Below, one piece after another: positions 1 to 7,975 of a stretch of 64,000 nt of DNA (the stretch's first letter is position 1; each line of letters starts with the position of its first letter). Position numbers and translations under genes: made by a program. The notes below the pieces were generated by a model. That model saw only the letters and a program-made list of their open reading frames with translations. It made no database searches and was not told the DNA's origin. Source of the stretch: Maribacter algarum (ex Zhang et al. 2020) (GTDB lineage Bacteria; Bacteroidota; Bacteroidia; Flavobacteriales; Flavobacteriaceae); the NCBI RefSeq assembly GCF_005885635.1, contig NZ_VATY01000001.1:1674001-1738000 (forward strand). Direction: 5' to 3'.

Positions 1-19
1 ATCCCAATCTATTAAACTG

Positions 20-56
20 AAAATGCCATTCCCTAATTGATAGGAAATGACATTTT
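20..56 (-). terminator. intrinsic terminator-like hairpin downstream of the cytochrome c gene
   Basis: On the minus strand a 16-bp stem with two G-U pairs (arms beginning AAAATG and ending CATTTT) surrounds a short loop and ends in a run of T. It lies 18 bases past the stop codon of the cytochrome gene. It could work on both strands. The remaining bases 1-19 show nothing recognisable. Confidence 0.6.
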
Positions 57-73
57 TATAAAAGTTCTAAGCT

Positions 74-553
74 TTAGAGCGTTCTTAAATACTCTGCAAC
101 CGCTCTAGTTTCATCATCAGACAAATTCTGATTCAACATAATAGCGTTGTTATATTCCTTCAATAAAGCCTTGGCTATTGGATCTTCTTTCAACATGCCA
201 TCAGGGTTTTTAATCATGTTCATTACCCATGCCGGACTCCTTCTTTCATAAACACCTTTCAACGCAGGGCCTATCATTCTTTGTTCTGCCATATGGCAAG
301 CAGTGCAAATAGCACTATATTTAGCTTCTCCAGCTGCAGCTAACTCAGCATCGATATCGCTTGAAAAAGTTATATCTTTAAACGGTCCAACGCCATCATT
401 ATCCAGATCAACTGGTACTCCTTCAGAGGCAGTTTCAGCTTTAACTTCTTTTTTGGCGCGGTTCATTTCAAAACCGTCTTTTTTCTCTTCCTTCTTTTCA
501 CCACAACTAGCAATTAATACGCTAATTGCTAACATGCTTAATAATTTTTTCAT
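74..553 (-). CDS. c-type cytochrome lipoprotein
   Basis: This 159-residue protein is a small monohaem cytochrome c anchored as a lipoprotein. The N-terminus is a type II signal with lipobox IASC (Cys17), then an acidic and lysine-rich linker. The haem motif CTACH is at residues 83-87 in a cytochrome c fold of about 90 residues; Met120 or the Met in NNAIM could be the sixth ligand. The family carries electrons in the periplasm or at the outer face of the inner membrane; the partner here is unknown. It is the last gene of a minus-strand run and starts 43 bases after the YheT-type hydrolase stop. The assignment is firm, the physiological role is not. Confidence 0.9.
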   Translation of the reverse strand: MKKLLSMLAISVLIASCGEKKEEKKDGFEMNRAKKEVKAETASEGVPVDLDNDGVGPFKDITFSSDIDAELAAAGEAKYSAICTACHMAEQRMIGPALKGVYERRSPAWVMNMIKNPDGMLKEDPIAKALLKEYNNAIMLNQNLSDDETRAVAEYLRTL

Positions 554-596
554 CCTAAAAGTTTAATTGAAGCACTAATATAAGGAATAGCTAAAA

Positions 597-1559
597 TTAT
601 CGGACCTCGTTAAAGAACTTTATCACTCTTTTTTCATTGTACGTGATATTCTTCGCCCCATAATAACCGACATGACCTCCATGTTTGGAAACTTCCAAAT
701 AAAGTTTGGGATTGCTTTTTGCTTCCTTCTCGGGAAAACATTCCAGACCTAAAAAGGAGTCGTTTTCAGCATTTAGAATAAGAGCTGGTGTTTTAATATT
801 TGGTAGGAATTGAAGGCAACTACATTTTTTGTAATAGTCTAAAGCATCATTAAAACCATGGGCTTTACTGGTATAGACGTCATCAAAATCCTTTAGGGTA
901 ATTACATTTTTGATATCTGCATCCGTAATTTTCTCGGGAAATATTTTTTGCTTCGCTTTCAGTTTGTCGACTAAATTTTTTTTGAATCGAATAGCGTACG
1001 GAATGTTTTTTGACTTCAACAATTCTTTACATGAACTATATAGACTACAAGGTACCGATACGGCCATAGCAGCTGTTACTTCTTTTGGTACTTCTCTTCC
1101 TTCACCTAAATATTTCAGAGTTAGATTTCCGCCTAGGCTAAACCCTTTTATAAAAATTTCACTGTATGTTTTGTTTTCTAAAATATGCTGAATGACAGCA
1201 TCCAAATCTTCGGTTGCTCCGGAATGATACGAACGGTACAATCGATTTTGTTCGCCGCTACAAGTTCGAAGATTGATGGCACATACATCATAACCATTGT
1301 TGTTTAGTGCTTTAGCACTTCCTAAAATATAAGCGCGTTGGGCATTGCCTTCAAGTCCGTGAATTAAGATAGCAACCTTGTTCGTTTTCGTAGAAGAGAT
1401 ACTCCAATCAAGGTCTAAAAAGTCAGCATCAGGCAATTCGATTCTTTCACGTTTTTGCTCAAAATCAGCTATTTTTCGCCAGATTCCAGCATAAATCGTT
1501 GAAAAATGCCCATTTTTGAATAAAATCGGCGGATTATAGTTTGAAGAAATAATAGGCAT
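597..1559 (-). CDS. YheT-family alpha/beta hydrolase
   Basis: This is a 320-residue alpha/beta hydrolase of the YheT/EMB8 (ABHD1/3-like) family. Visible marks are the N-terminal NGHFSTIY motif near residue 16, the oxyanion region HGLEG (67-71), the nucleophile elbow GFSLGG with Ser141, an acidic residue in NAENDSF (Asp267) and the catalytic His in GGHVGYY (His296). No signal peptide is visible, so a cytoplasmic esterase or lipase-like enzyme is likely; the substrate is not predictable. Its ATG overlaps the stop of the bestrophin gene by one base (TAATG), which points to translational coupling in a flavin oxidoreductase-bestrophin-hydrolase operon. Confidence 0.88.
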   Translation of the reverse strand: MPIISSNYNPPILFKNGHFSTIYAGIWRKIADFEQKRERIELPDADFLDLDWSISSTKTNKVAILIHGLEGNAQRAYILGSAKALNNNGYDVCAINLRTCSGEQNRLYRSYHSGATEDLDAVIQHILENKTYSEIFIKGFSLGGNLTLKYLGEGREVPKEVTAAMAVSVPCSLYSSCKELLKSKNIPYAIRFKKNLVDKLKAKQKIFPEKITDADIKNVITLKDFDDVYTSKAHGFNDALDYYKKCSCLQFLPNIKTPALILNAENDSFLGLECFPEKEAKSNPKLYLEVSKHGGHVGYYGAKNITYNEKRVIKFFNEVR

Positions 1560-2560
1560 TAATACAGAATATTGTCTTGTGCCTTAACTTTGGGAGGCAA
1601 ATCTTTTTCATCTAACATATCCCGTAAATCGATTTCGATAGTACGACACAAAGCGGTCATAGGCACATCGTTGATACGACCTTCAAAAGGATCTTCACTA
1701 TTGCTTCCCACTTTTTCCATAGTGGTAAATATCCAGGAAATTAATACTGAAAAGAAAATCATAAGTGGCAGCAACCACCATTGGGTTGTTTCCGTGATTT
1801 CCAATAGCTGAGTTTCAAAAACACTTAGTAAACCAAACGGAAGAAGAAGGGTGAAAATCCATGTAAACACAGTACTGAAATAGGCATACTGTCTCGGGAA
1901 AGGTGTATTTTTAATGCGTTCACACTTTCCTTGAAGATTGTACAATTCCTCTAAAACGTTATGAAATACCTGCTTGTCAAATTCGGTGATTTTATCTTCC
2001 TTTAAAAGTTGTTTTAAATGCAATCCTTGATTTTTCACAATGTGAGTTGCTACATTTTTTCTGTTTTCCAATTCTGCATCCTCTTCCGGACTAAGAAAAG
2101 AATCTAACCCTGCACACACAGGATTTCGTTCTCCATGACGATCAAATAACCTTTCAACAGCTCTATTTTCCTTTATAGAAAAACTTGTGGGTTGACGTAA
2201 TTGAATGCGTAGTGCATTGATCCAAGCAAGATGGCGATAGATTAAAATCCGTTTGGTCTCGTGGTGGTCATCTACAAAGCTAAGTACATTGTTTGCCCAG
2301 GTGCGTGAGTAGTTCACAATACCGCCCCAAATTTTACGCCCTTCCCAAAATCGGTCATAGCTCTGGCTATTTTTAAATCCAATATAGAAAGCAACAGCGA
2401 TACCAATAACACTCAGGGGTTGAAAAGGAATACTGATATGAGTCCACCCCAGAAAATGATAGGCACTGAAAATAGCAGCCCCATAAATGGAGAAAAAAAG
2501 CAAATTTTTCCATGCATATCGGATGATAATTCCCCAACTAATATTTCTTTTTACATACAT
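1559..2560 (-). CDS. bestrophin-family ion channel (UPF0187)
   Basis: This 333-residue membrane protein belongs to the bacterial bestrophin family, which forms pentameric ion channels in the inner membrane. The sequence shows hydrophobic helices near residues 15-60 and 225-290, the family motif FKNSQSYDRFWEGRKIWGG (about 62-80), and the C-terminal DPFEGRINDVPM segment (about 292-303), matching the conserved DPFG..NDLPL of the family. It lies 21 bases after the flavin oxidoreductase gene and overlaps the following hydrolase start by one base. Ion selectivity cannot be read from the sequence. Confidence 0.92.
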   Translation of the reverse strand: MYVKRNISWGIIIRYAWKNLLFFSIYGAAIFSAYHFLGWTHISIPFQPLSVIGIAVAFYIGFKNSQSYDRFWEGRKIWGGIVNYSRTWANNVLSFVDDHHETKRILIYRHLAWINALRIQLRQPTSFSIKENRAVERLFDRHGERNPVCAGLDSFLSPEEDAELENRKNVATHIVKNQGLHLKQLLKEDKITEFDKQVFHNVLEELYNLQGKCERIKNTPFPRQYAYFSTVFTWIFTLLLPFGLLSVFETQLLEITETTQWWLLPLMIFFSVLISWIFTTMEKVGSNSEDPFEGRINDVPMTALCRTIEIDLRDMLDEKDLPPKVKAQDNILY

Positions 2561-2581
2561 AGGAAATTGGGTTTTTCAAGA

Positions 2582-3556
2582 TTATTTCGGATACGTCTCC
2601 AACATTTTGTATTGCGCTTCAACAGCCGATTTAAACTCAGATTTCAAATTGTCAATCAATTCAGAAACCGGAACGGAATCTTCAATCATTGCCGAACCTT
2701 GACCAGCGGACCAAATCGTTTTCCAAGCTTTAGCTTCGGTATCGAGTTCTTTTCCAAAATCGATTTTTCTATCTTTTTTCAAGTCTTCTTCTGTAATTCC
2801 TGCAGCCTTTAAACTAGCACCTAAGAAGTTCGCGTGTACACCCGAAATTGCAGCGGTATACGTCACATCACTCGCTCCTGCGTCAATAATCATTTGCTTA
2901 TACTCGTCCGGTGCTTTGGCTTCATCGGTATTGATAAAACGAGTACCCATATAGGCCAGGTCAGCACCCATTTGCATGGCGGAGGCAATATCGCGCCCAG
3001 TACTTATGCACCCAGATAATAGAATCGTCTTTTTAAAGAATTTTTTGACCTCTGCCACTAAGGTCATTGGGTTGATTGTACCCGCATGACCACCTGCTCC
3101 GGCAGCAACAAGAATTAACCCATCTACACCAGCTTCAGAAGCTTTTTCGGCATGGCGTTTTTTAATAATATCGTGAAAAACCAATCCGCCATAACTGTGA
3201 ATGGCATCAACAACCATCGATACCGCTCCGAGAGATGTAATAATAATCGGTACTTGATGTTTGACACATAATTTAATATCGGCTTCCAATCTTGGGTTGG
3301 AAGGGTGTACAATTAAATTGACTCCAAACGGAGCTGCTTTCTTACCTGTTTCCTCCTCAAATTTTTGAAGCTCCGATTTGATTTCAATCAACCATTCTTC
3401 AAAGCCTTCACTCGTTCTTTGATTGAGTGCAGGAAAGGTGCCGACGATTCCATTTTTACAGCATTCAACAACCAGTTTTGGTCCTGAAATAAGGAACATG
3501 GGTGCTGCCATCGCAGGCAGTGATAGGTCTTTGATAAAAGAAGGTTTGTCGCTCAT
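2582..3556 (-). CDS. nitronate monooxygenase / FMN-dependent enoyl-reductase family protein
   Basis: This 324-residue TIM-barrel flavoprotein belongs to the 2-nitropropane dioxygenase-like (NMO/FabK) family. Typical segments are AAPMFLISGP near residue 17, GVNLIVHPSNPR near 98, the FMN phosphate-binding GAGGHAG near 153 and MGADLAYMGTRFINTDEA near 215. The family oxidises nitronates or reduces enoyl-thioesters; the FabK branch cannot be fully excluded. It is the first gene of a minus-strand operon with the bestrophin and YheT genes. Its promoter region carries a 20-bp palindrome (3639-3658), so it is probably regulated. Confidence 0.88.
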   Translation of the reverse strand: MSDKPSFIKDLSLPAMAAPMFLISGPKLVVECCKNGIVGTFPALNQRTSEGFEEWLIEIKSELQKFEEETGKKAAPFGVNLIVHPSNPRLEADIKLCVKHQVPIIITSLGAVSMVVDAIHSYGGLVFHDIIKKRHAEKASEAGVDGLILVAAGAGGHAGTINPMTLVAEVKKFFKKTILLSGCISTGRDIASAMQMGADLAYMGTRFINTDEAKAPDEYKQMIIDAGASDVTYTAAISGVHANFLGASLKAAGITEEDLKKDRKIDFGKELDTEAKAWKTIWSAGQGSAMIEDSVPVSELIDNLKSEFKSAVEAQYKMLETYPK

Positions 3557-3618
3557 CGATATTAATTTTTAGAAGCTTAAAAATAGGGATAAAAAATCAG
3601 GCAACTTTAGCCTGCTTT

Positions 3619-3626
3619 CAAAACTA
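3619..3626 (-). promoter_or_regulatory. Bacteroidetes -7 box for the flavin oxidoreductase operon
   Basis: Read on the minus strand this is TAGTTTTG, a full match to TAnnTTTG. It lies 62 bases upstream of the flavin oxidoreductase start. No clear TTG -33 element is seen; the place where it should be is occupied by the palindrome at 3639-3658. The intervening leader has a small hairpin (CAGGC at 3598-3602 with GCCTG at 3610-3614) followed by a T-run, which may be an attenuator. Confidence 0.5.
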
Positions 3627-3638
3627 CGGATTTTTAAA

Positions 3639-3658
3639 TTATTATGCACGCATAATAA
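3639..3658. promoter_or_regulatory. 20-bp palindrome in divergent promoter region (candidate operator)
   Basis: The sequence TTATTATGCACGCATAATAA is a perfect inverted repeat with 9-bp arms and a 2-base spacer. It sits between the divergent flavin oxidoreductase and DUF763 promoters, 13 to 32 bases upstream of the minus-strand -7 box, which is the usual place for a repressor or activator site. No regulator gene is adjacent, so the binding protein is unknown. Confidence 0.55.
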
Positions 3659-3684
3659 AAAGCATTGTGAATAGGCCAAAAGAG

Positions 3685-3716
3685 TTGATAAAAAATGGAA
3701 AAAATCCATATATTTG
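3685..3716 (+). promoter_or_regulatory. Bacteroidetes sigma-ABfr type promoter for the DUF763 operon
   Basis: TTG at 3685-3687 is separated by 21 bases from TATATTTG at 3709-3716, a full match to the TTG-N17-23-TAnnTTTG pattern. The in-frame TTG at 3714 lies inside the -7 box and therefore cannot be the start of the following gene. Confidence 0.65.
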
Positions 3717-3731
3717 GATAAATTCCTAAAA

Positions 3732-4934
3732 ATGAAACGTTCAGGTACGGCAGATTTGTTATTACATGGCGGAGCCGTGCCACCTTGGCTGTTCAATCGC
3801 ATGAAACAATTGGCACTTCCAATTGTTGAGGCCATCATCGAGAACAATGGCAAGGAGGATTTTCTCGGACGACTATCCGACCCGTTTTGGTTTCAAAGTT
3901 TTGGCTCCGTTATTGGCATGGATTGGAATTCCTCCGGAGTGACCACGACTGTTTTAAATGTTTTGAAACAATCCATAAATCCCGTTTCGAAACAGTTGGG
4001 ACTCTATGTTTGCGGGGGAAAAGGGAAGCAATCGACAAGAACCCCTCAGGAACTGCTTGAGGTTGGAAATAAAACTGGACTCGATGGAAATCATTTGGCC
4101 AAATGTAGTAAGCTAAGTGCCAAGGTGGACAATACAGCGCTGCAGGATGGTTTCAACCTTTACATTCATAGTTTTGTCGTTAGCGACTCGGGCAAATGGT
4201 CTGTTGTACAACAGGGCATGCACAAATCAAACGGAATGGCGCGTCGCTACCATTGGCATTCTGAAAGTTTTAAGTCCTTTGTCGAAGAACCACATTCGGC
4301 AGTATGTGGAAAAAATCAAGGTGCGATTTTGAATCTGGTTCATAAAGATGCGTTGTCTACGAAGAAAGGTATTTTAGAAATTGCGAATGAGCATCCCGAT
4401 AAAATTTTAAAGGAAGTCCCGCATCTTCTGGTACCGGTTTACCATCATATCAAACCCAAAGATGTGGACATGAAACGTTTGGGAAGTATTCTATGGTTAG
4501 CTCAAGAAAACAAAACCCAAAAGTTTGAAGATTTATTATTACTCAAGGGGTTAGGACCAAGAACGCTACAGTCGCTAACTTTGGTAAGTGAAATTATTCA
4601 TGGTACGCCCTCACGCTTTTCTGACCCAGCTCGATTTGCTTTTGCCCATGGCGGAAAAGATGCAACTCCTTTTCCGGTACCCACCAAAGTTTATGATGAG
4701 ACAATCGGGGCACTGAGAAATGCCGTTGACCGAGCAAAAATTGGAAATACGGACAAACTAAAAGCCATAAAAAAGTTGACCGAACTAGCCCAGAAAGCAG
4801 AAAAAGGATTCACACCAAATACAAATTTCGATGCTCTAGTGAAAAAAGAAAACGAAGAATCTTATAAATATGGCGGGCGCAGTATTTATGGGTTTGCCAA
4901 ACCTCCGAAGAGTAGGCAATTGTCTTTGTTTTAA
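3732..4934 (+). CDS. DUF763 domain-containing protein
   Basis: This protein of about 400 residues matches DUF763, a family known mainly from archaea and some bacteria and without an established function. It opens with the family signature MKRSGTADLLLHGG; I chose the ATG at 3732 because the upstream TTG falls inside the promoter. Conserved-looking segments are the glycine-rich QLGLYVCGGKGK (about 84-95) and HWHSES (about 176-181). The segment LLLKGLGPRTLQSL (about 271-284) resembles a helix-hairpin-helix, which would suggest nucleic-acid binding, but this is inference. It is the first gene of a plus-strand run with the GyrI-like, ASCH and PLP-enzyme genes. Confidence 0.85.
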   Translation: MKRSGTADLLLHGGAVPPWLFNRMKQLALPIVEAIIENNGKEDFLGRLSDPFWFQSFGSVIGMDWNSSGVTTTVLNVLKQSINPVSKQLGLYVCGGKGKQSTRTPQELLEVGNKTGLDGNHLAKCSKLSAKVDNTALQDGFNLYIHSFVVSDSGKWSVVQQGMHKSNGMARRYHWHSESFKSFVEEPHSAVCGKNQGAILNLVHKDALSTKKGILEIANEHPDKILKEVPHLLVPVYHHIKPKDVDMKRLGSILWLAQENKTQKFEDLLLLKGLGPRTLQSLTLVSEIIHGTPSRFSDPARFAFAHGGKDATPFPVPTKVYDETIGALRNAVDRAKIGNTDKLKAIKKLTELAQKAEKGFTPNTNFDALVKKENEESYKYGGRSIYGFAKPPKSRQLSLF

Positions 4935-4971
4935 AACTAGGATATATTTAACCTGTAAGGTATCATCATTA

Positions 4972-5445
4972 ATGTCCAAAGCCAAAAAAATCAGAATCCT
5001 AGATTTAAGACCGATAACACTTGCCAAAGTCGATTTTCAGGGCAATTTTCACGGTATTGGAAAAGCATATCAAAAATTAATGTACTGGGTGAGACATCAT
5101 GGCTTTACAAATTCGTCGAAAAATAAAACACTTACGATTTATTATGACGACCCCAATGTTGTAGGTATTAATAATGTTAGACAAAGTGCTTGCATCATTG
5201 TAGATACACAGATTGAATCAGCGGGTGAAATCACGCGGTTAGATTTTAAACCTGGAAAATGCGCCGTTGGAAGATTTGAGATATCATTTTTTGAATTTAA
5301 AGATGCATGGGTCGAAATGCACCAATGGATTAGGGACAATAATCTGAAAATTACTGGAAAATCATTTGAGGTATACCAGAATAATTCAAATAAGCACCCT
5401 TTGAAAAAAAATATCATAGATATTTGTATTCCTATTGAATCTTAG
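4972..5445 (+). CDS. GyrI-like (AraC effector-binding type) domain protein
   Basis: This 157-residue protein consists of a stand-alone GyrI-like/SHS2 ligand-binding domain, the fold that binds small molecules in AraC- and MerR-type regulators such as Rob and BmrR. Supporting segments are IRILDLRPITLAKVDFQG at the start and the C-terminal FEVYQNN..HP..KNIIDICIPIE, which matches the 'YLNDPxxTPPEKLRTDICIPI' end of the family. No helix-turn-helix is present. I use the ATG at 4972, 37 bases after DUF763; the longer in-frame reading would overlap that gene. Its ligand is unknown. Confidence 0.8.
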   Translation: MSKAKKIRILDLRPITLAKVDFQGNFHGIGKAYQKLMYWVRHHGFTNSSKNKTLTIYYDDPNVVGINNVRQSACIIVDTQIESAGEITRLDFKPGKCAVGRFEISFFEFKDAWVEMHQWIRDNNLKITGKSFEVYQNNSNKHPLKKNIIDICIPIES

Positions 5446-5472
5446 CGATTGAAGAGGTAATCCAAAGAAATT

Positions 5473-6024
5473 ATGAAACACATTTTCATCATCCTTTTTT
5501 TAATTTTAGCCAGTTGCAAAAGTGAACCAAAAACTGAAGTAAAAACAGGAAACGGCATTGATCAATCCGTTTCTGAATTGTGGGAAAGTTACACAAGCTC
5601 AAACCCCGAACTCAAAACCGAAAAAATACCAGAAGCTTGGTTTTTTCATAACAACCGAGAAGATGCAAATCGATTGGCAGCATTGGTGGTTAAGGGAAAA
5701 AAGAAAGCCAGTTCAGGTTTATATGCTTGGTATAAAGAAGCCAATGCAGATTTACCTAAGGTTGGTACAAAACATATCATCACTGATTTTGATGGAAAAG
5801 CACAAGCCATCATAGAAATCAAAAAAGTAGATACCATTCCCTTCAACAAAATATCCGAAGCCTTTGCAGAAATGGATATGGGAACAAATATAAAACCACT
5901 AAAAAAATGGAAAAAAGCCCATTGGGATTTTTTCTCTAGTGCCCTGCAAGAAAGCGGAGAAAAACCGACTGAAGAGATGCTAATAGTTTGCGAAAGCTTT
6001 GAAACAATTTGGACTGAGAAATAA
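5473..6024 (+). CDS. ASCH-domain lipoprotein
   Basis: This 183-residue protein begins with a lipoprotein signal (ILASC, Cys15). The rest, from about residue 48, resembles the ASCH domain (PUA-like fold): AWFFHNNREDANRLAALVV, a KGKKKASSGLYAWY segment, then a beta-rich stretch with TDFDGKAQAIIEIKKV and a C-terminal KWKKAHWDFFS. ASCH domains are expected to bind RNA or nucleotides in the cytoplasm, so membrane anchoring is odd. It starts 27 bases after the GyrI-like gene and ends one base before the PLP-enzyme ATG. The domain call is fairly secure, the export inference rests on the lipobox alone. Confidence 0.75.
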   Translation: MKHIFIILFLILASCKSEPKTEVKTGNGIDQSVSELWESYTSSNPELKTEKIPEAWFFHNNREDANRLAALVVKGKKKASSGLYAWYKEANADLPKVGTKHIITDFDGKAQAIIEIKKVDTIPFNKISEAFAEMDMGTNIKPLKKWKKAHWDFFSSALQESGEKPTEEMLIVCESFETIWTEK

Positions 6025-6025
6025 A

Positions 6026-7849
6026 ATGCTAAACTATATAAAAGAGGTATTAGAAAACATGCCATCCGATTGGTTAAATCTAACCACGCATCGGCTCGAT
6101 ATTTACAACGAAGAATTGGCAAAAACTCAGTTTGTAGAACAGTTTGAAAGCCTATTTAATTCAGGCAATACAGATTCTTCCGCGCTTAGCGAATTGCCAA
6201 CGGCATATGATTATGTTCGCTTGGGACATCCGTTGTCTTGTGTTTTGGAATGGGCTATTGCCAAGTTGAATGATATTAAGGCGGAACAGGTTATCAGTTT
6301 TTCCTCGAAGACGACTCCGATTTTAGCTATCCTTAGAAAGAATCTTTTAGCTAATAGAAATACTCGGTTTCTTTATATGGGCGAGAACCCCCAATTCTTT
6401 AATGTAGAAGTTATAAAGCAGGTTTACGGATATCATTTTGAATTGGAGCAGGTAGAAAATATTTCAGCTATATCTTCCTTTGAAGGCAGTACTATTTTTA
6501 TTTCCCAAAAGGATAATCTTTCTAATTTAAATGGAAATACTTCGGTTGACTTTTTTATAAATACGCATTCCCAATTAGGAAGTGTTTTAATCGTAAAAGG
6601 TGAACACAATGAAAATTACATCTCAGAAATCCAGCATGTAAGAAGAAGGGAAACCATCGCCATGACGCCAGCCAATTGTTTGCTTGCCCTGCAACAACTA
6701 ACAGGGGTAGCTACTTCTGATATTAAAGAAAGTGCTGAAAACAAGGACAAAGTAATTGATGCCATTGCAGCCGTCACCGAATCCCCAACAAAAGCATTAG
6801 TGGGTTCTAGCGGATTGTCCGTTCAATATGCTATTATGATGGGACTAATTCATGATGCGCAAGAAAACCACAAAGGAAAAGCGATTCGGTTTTTGGTTCC
6901 ACCAAATTGTTATGGCGGAACGAATGACCAAGCTAGACGTGTAGCTGCTTGTCTCGATAATGTGGAAGTAGTTGATTTACCTGTGGATGGGGATAATGAT
7001 ATGGTGCAAAGTGTGGATAGGGTTCTAAATCAAATGGCAGCCGAAGATGCGGTACCCTATATCATCGCTGAAATTCCCACGAACCCTAGAGTTGAGGTTC
7101 CAGACCTTATAGAATTGGAAAAGGCTTTGAGCGCTGTTCGTAAATCACCATCTGGTAAAACTGCTATCGCCCCTGTTTTTATATTGGACCAAACTTTTTG
7201 TCCGAATTACCATTTTTTAAGAGAAGGTGAAATACTCTCGTCGGTTCGAACGATTTCTTATGCAAGCGGGTCTAAATTTCCGAGTGGGGGAAAATGTACT
7301 GCGGGCTATGTTGTTGGAAATAAGAAAACGGAGAACTTGATGGAAAAAATTGAACTCCATCTGCATATTTGCGATAATGAAGCGACCAATCTTCAATATG
7401 AAATATTGGCCAAACAAATGCCTTCCATGAATCAACGCATTCAGGATGCGTATCAGAATACCCGTGAATTTGTAAACTTTATACAGGATACTTTACCCAC
7501 TGCAAAAATCAATTTTGTATCTGAAGAACTAGCAAATCAAGGTTTTACACCATCAGTATTTTCATTAGATCTGCCTACCAAAGGGAACACTCCTGCGGAG
7601 AGAGAGTCCTACAAACGGGAGTTGAATCACAAATTAATCCATTTGATGATTACCAAGATTCCCGAAGAAAGCAAGTACTGCGTAAGCTACGGACAACTAA
7701 AGGGCTGTTACTGGACGATACCCGCAACTTCCACTCAGGGAACAACAAAAGAGGGGGACAAAGATTACATCGCACGTGTTTCACTTTCACCAAATCTAGG
7801 CCTTGAACGCCATAAGGAGATTTTTTTGGAGTTTGTGGAAAATATCTAG
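6026..7849 (+). CDS. large Cys/Met-metabolism-type PLP-dependent enzyme
   Basis: This 607-residue protein has a fold-type I PLP domain of the Cys/Met metabolism family in roughly its last 400 residues. The Schiff-base lysine is probably Lys417 in SGSKFPSGGKCTAGY, comparable to SATKYLGGH of cystathionine synthases; VPPNCYGGTNDQARR and AEIPTNPRVEVPDL are the matching substrate and cofactor segments. The first 200 residues are not found in ordinary trans-sulfuration enzymes of about 390 residues. The ATG at 6026, one base after the ASCH stop, is preferred to one at 5999 that overlaps the ASCH gene. The reaction cannot be assigned; cystathionine gamma-synthase or a lyase are possible. Confidence 0.82.
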   Translation: MLNYIKEVLENMPSDWLNLTTHRLDIYNEELAKTQFVEQFESLFNSGNTDSSALSELPTAYDYVRLGHPLSCVLEWAIAKLNDIKAEQVISFSSKTTPILAILRKNLLANRNTRFLYMGENPQFFNVEVIKQVYGYHFELEQVENISAISSFEGSTIFISQKDNLSNLNGNTSVDFFINTHSQLGSVLIVKGEHNENYISEIQHVRRRETIAMTPANCLLALQQLTGVATSDIKESAENKDKVIDAIAAVTESPTKALVGSSGLSVQYAIMMGLIHDAQENHKGKAIRFLVPPNCYGGTNDQARRVAACLDNVEVVDLPVDGDNDMVQSVDRVLNQMAAEDAVPYIIAEIPTNPRVEVPDLIELEKALSAVRKSPSGKTAIAPVFILDQTFCPNYHFLREGEILSSVRTISYASGSKFPSGGKCTAGYVVGNKKTENLMEKIELHLHICDNEATNLQYEILAKQMPSMNQRIQDAYQNTREFVNFIQDTLPTAKINFVSEELANQGFTPSVFSLDLPTKGNTPAERESYKRELNHKLIHLMITKIPEESKYCVSYGQLKGCYWTIPATSTQGTTKEGDKDYIARVSLSPNLGLERHKEIFLEFVENI

Positions 7850-7947
7850 AAAGGTGTAATATCTTCAACGTTCGTATCGAATTAAAAAGCACCAAAAAGT
7901 ATACAACATTCGAAAATCTGTATAAGGAGTCAAGGCGACTTTCGTCC

Positions 7948-7955
7948 TACCTTTG
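7948..7955 (+). promoter_or_regulatory. Bacteroidetes -7 box for the SDR gene
   Basis: TACCTTTG is a full TAnnTTTG match 20 bases upstream of the SDR start codon. No TTG is seen at the expected -33 distance, which may mean that an activator is needed; the AraC regulator encoded two genes on is a candidate, by inference only. Confidence 0.5.
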
Positions 7956-7975
7956 ACTTATTCTTTTACTCCTTA

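Noticed and set aside
4870-4971. N-terminal extension of the GyrI-like gene overlapping DUF763
   Set aside because: The extension is in another frame of the DUF763 3' end and unlike the family; the ATG at 4972 fits the domain start.
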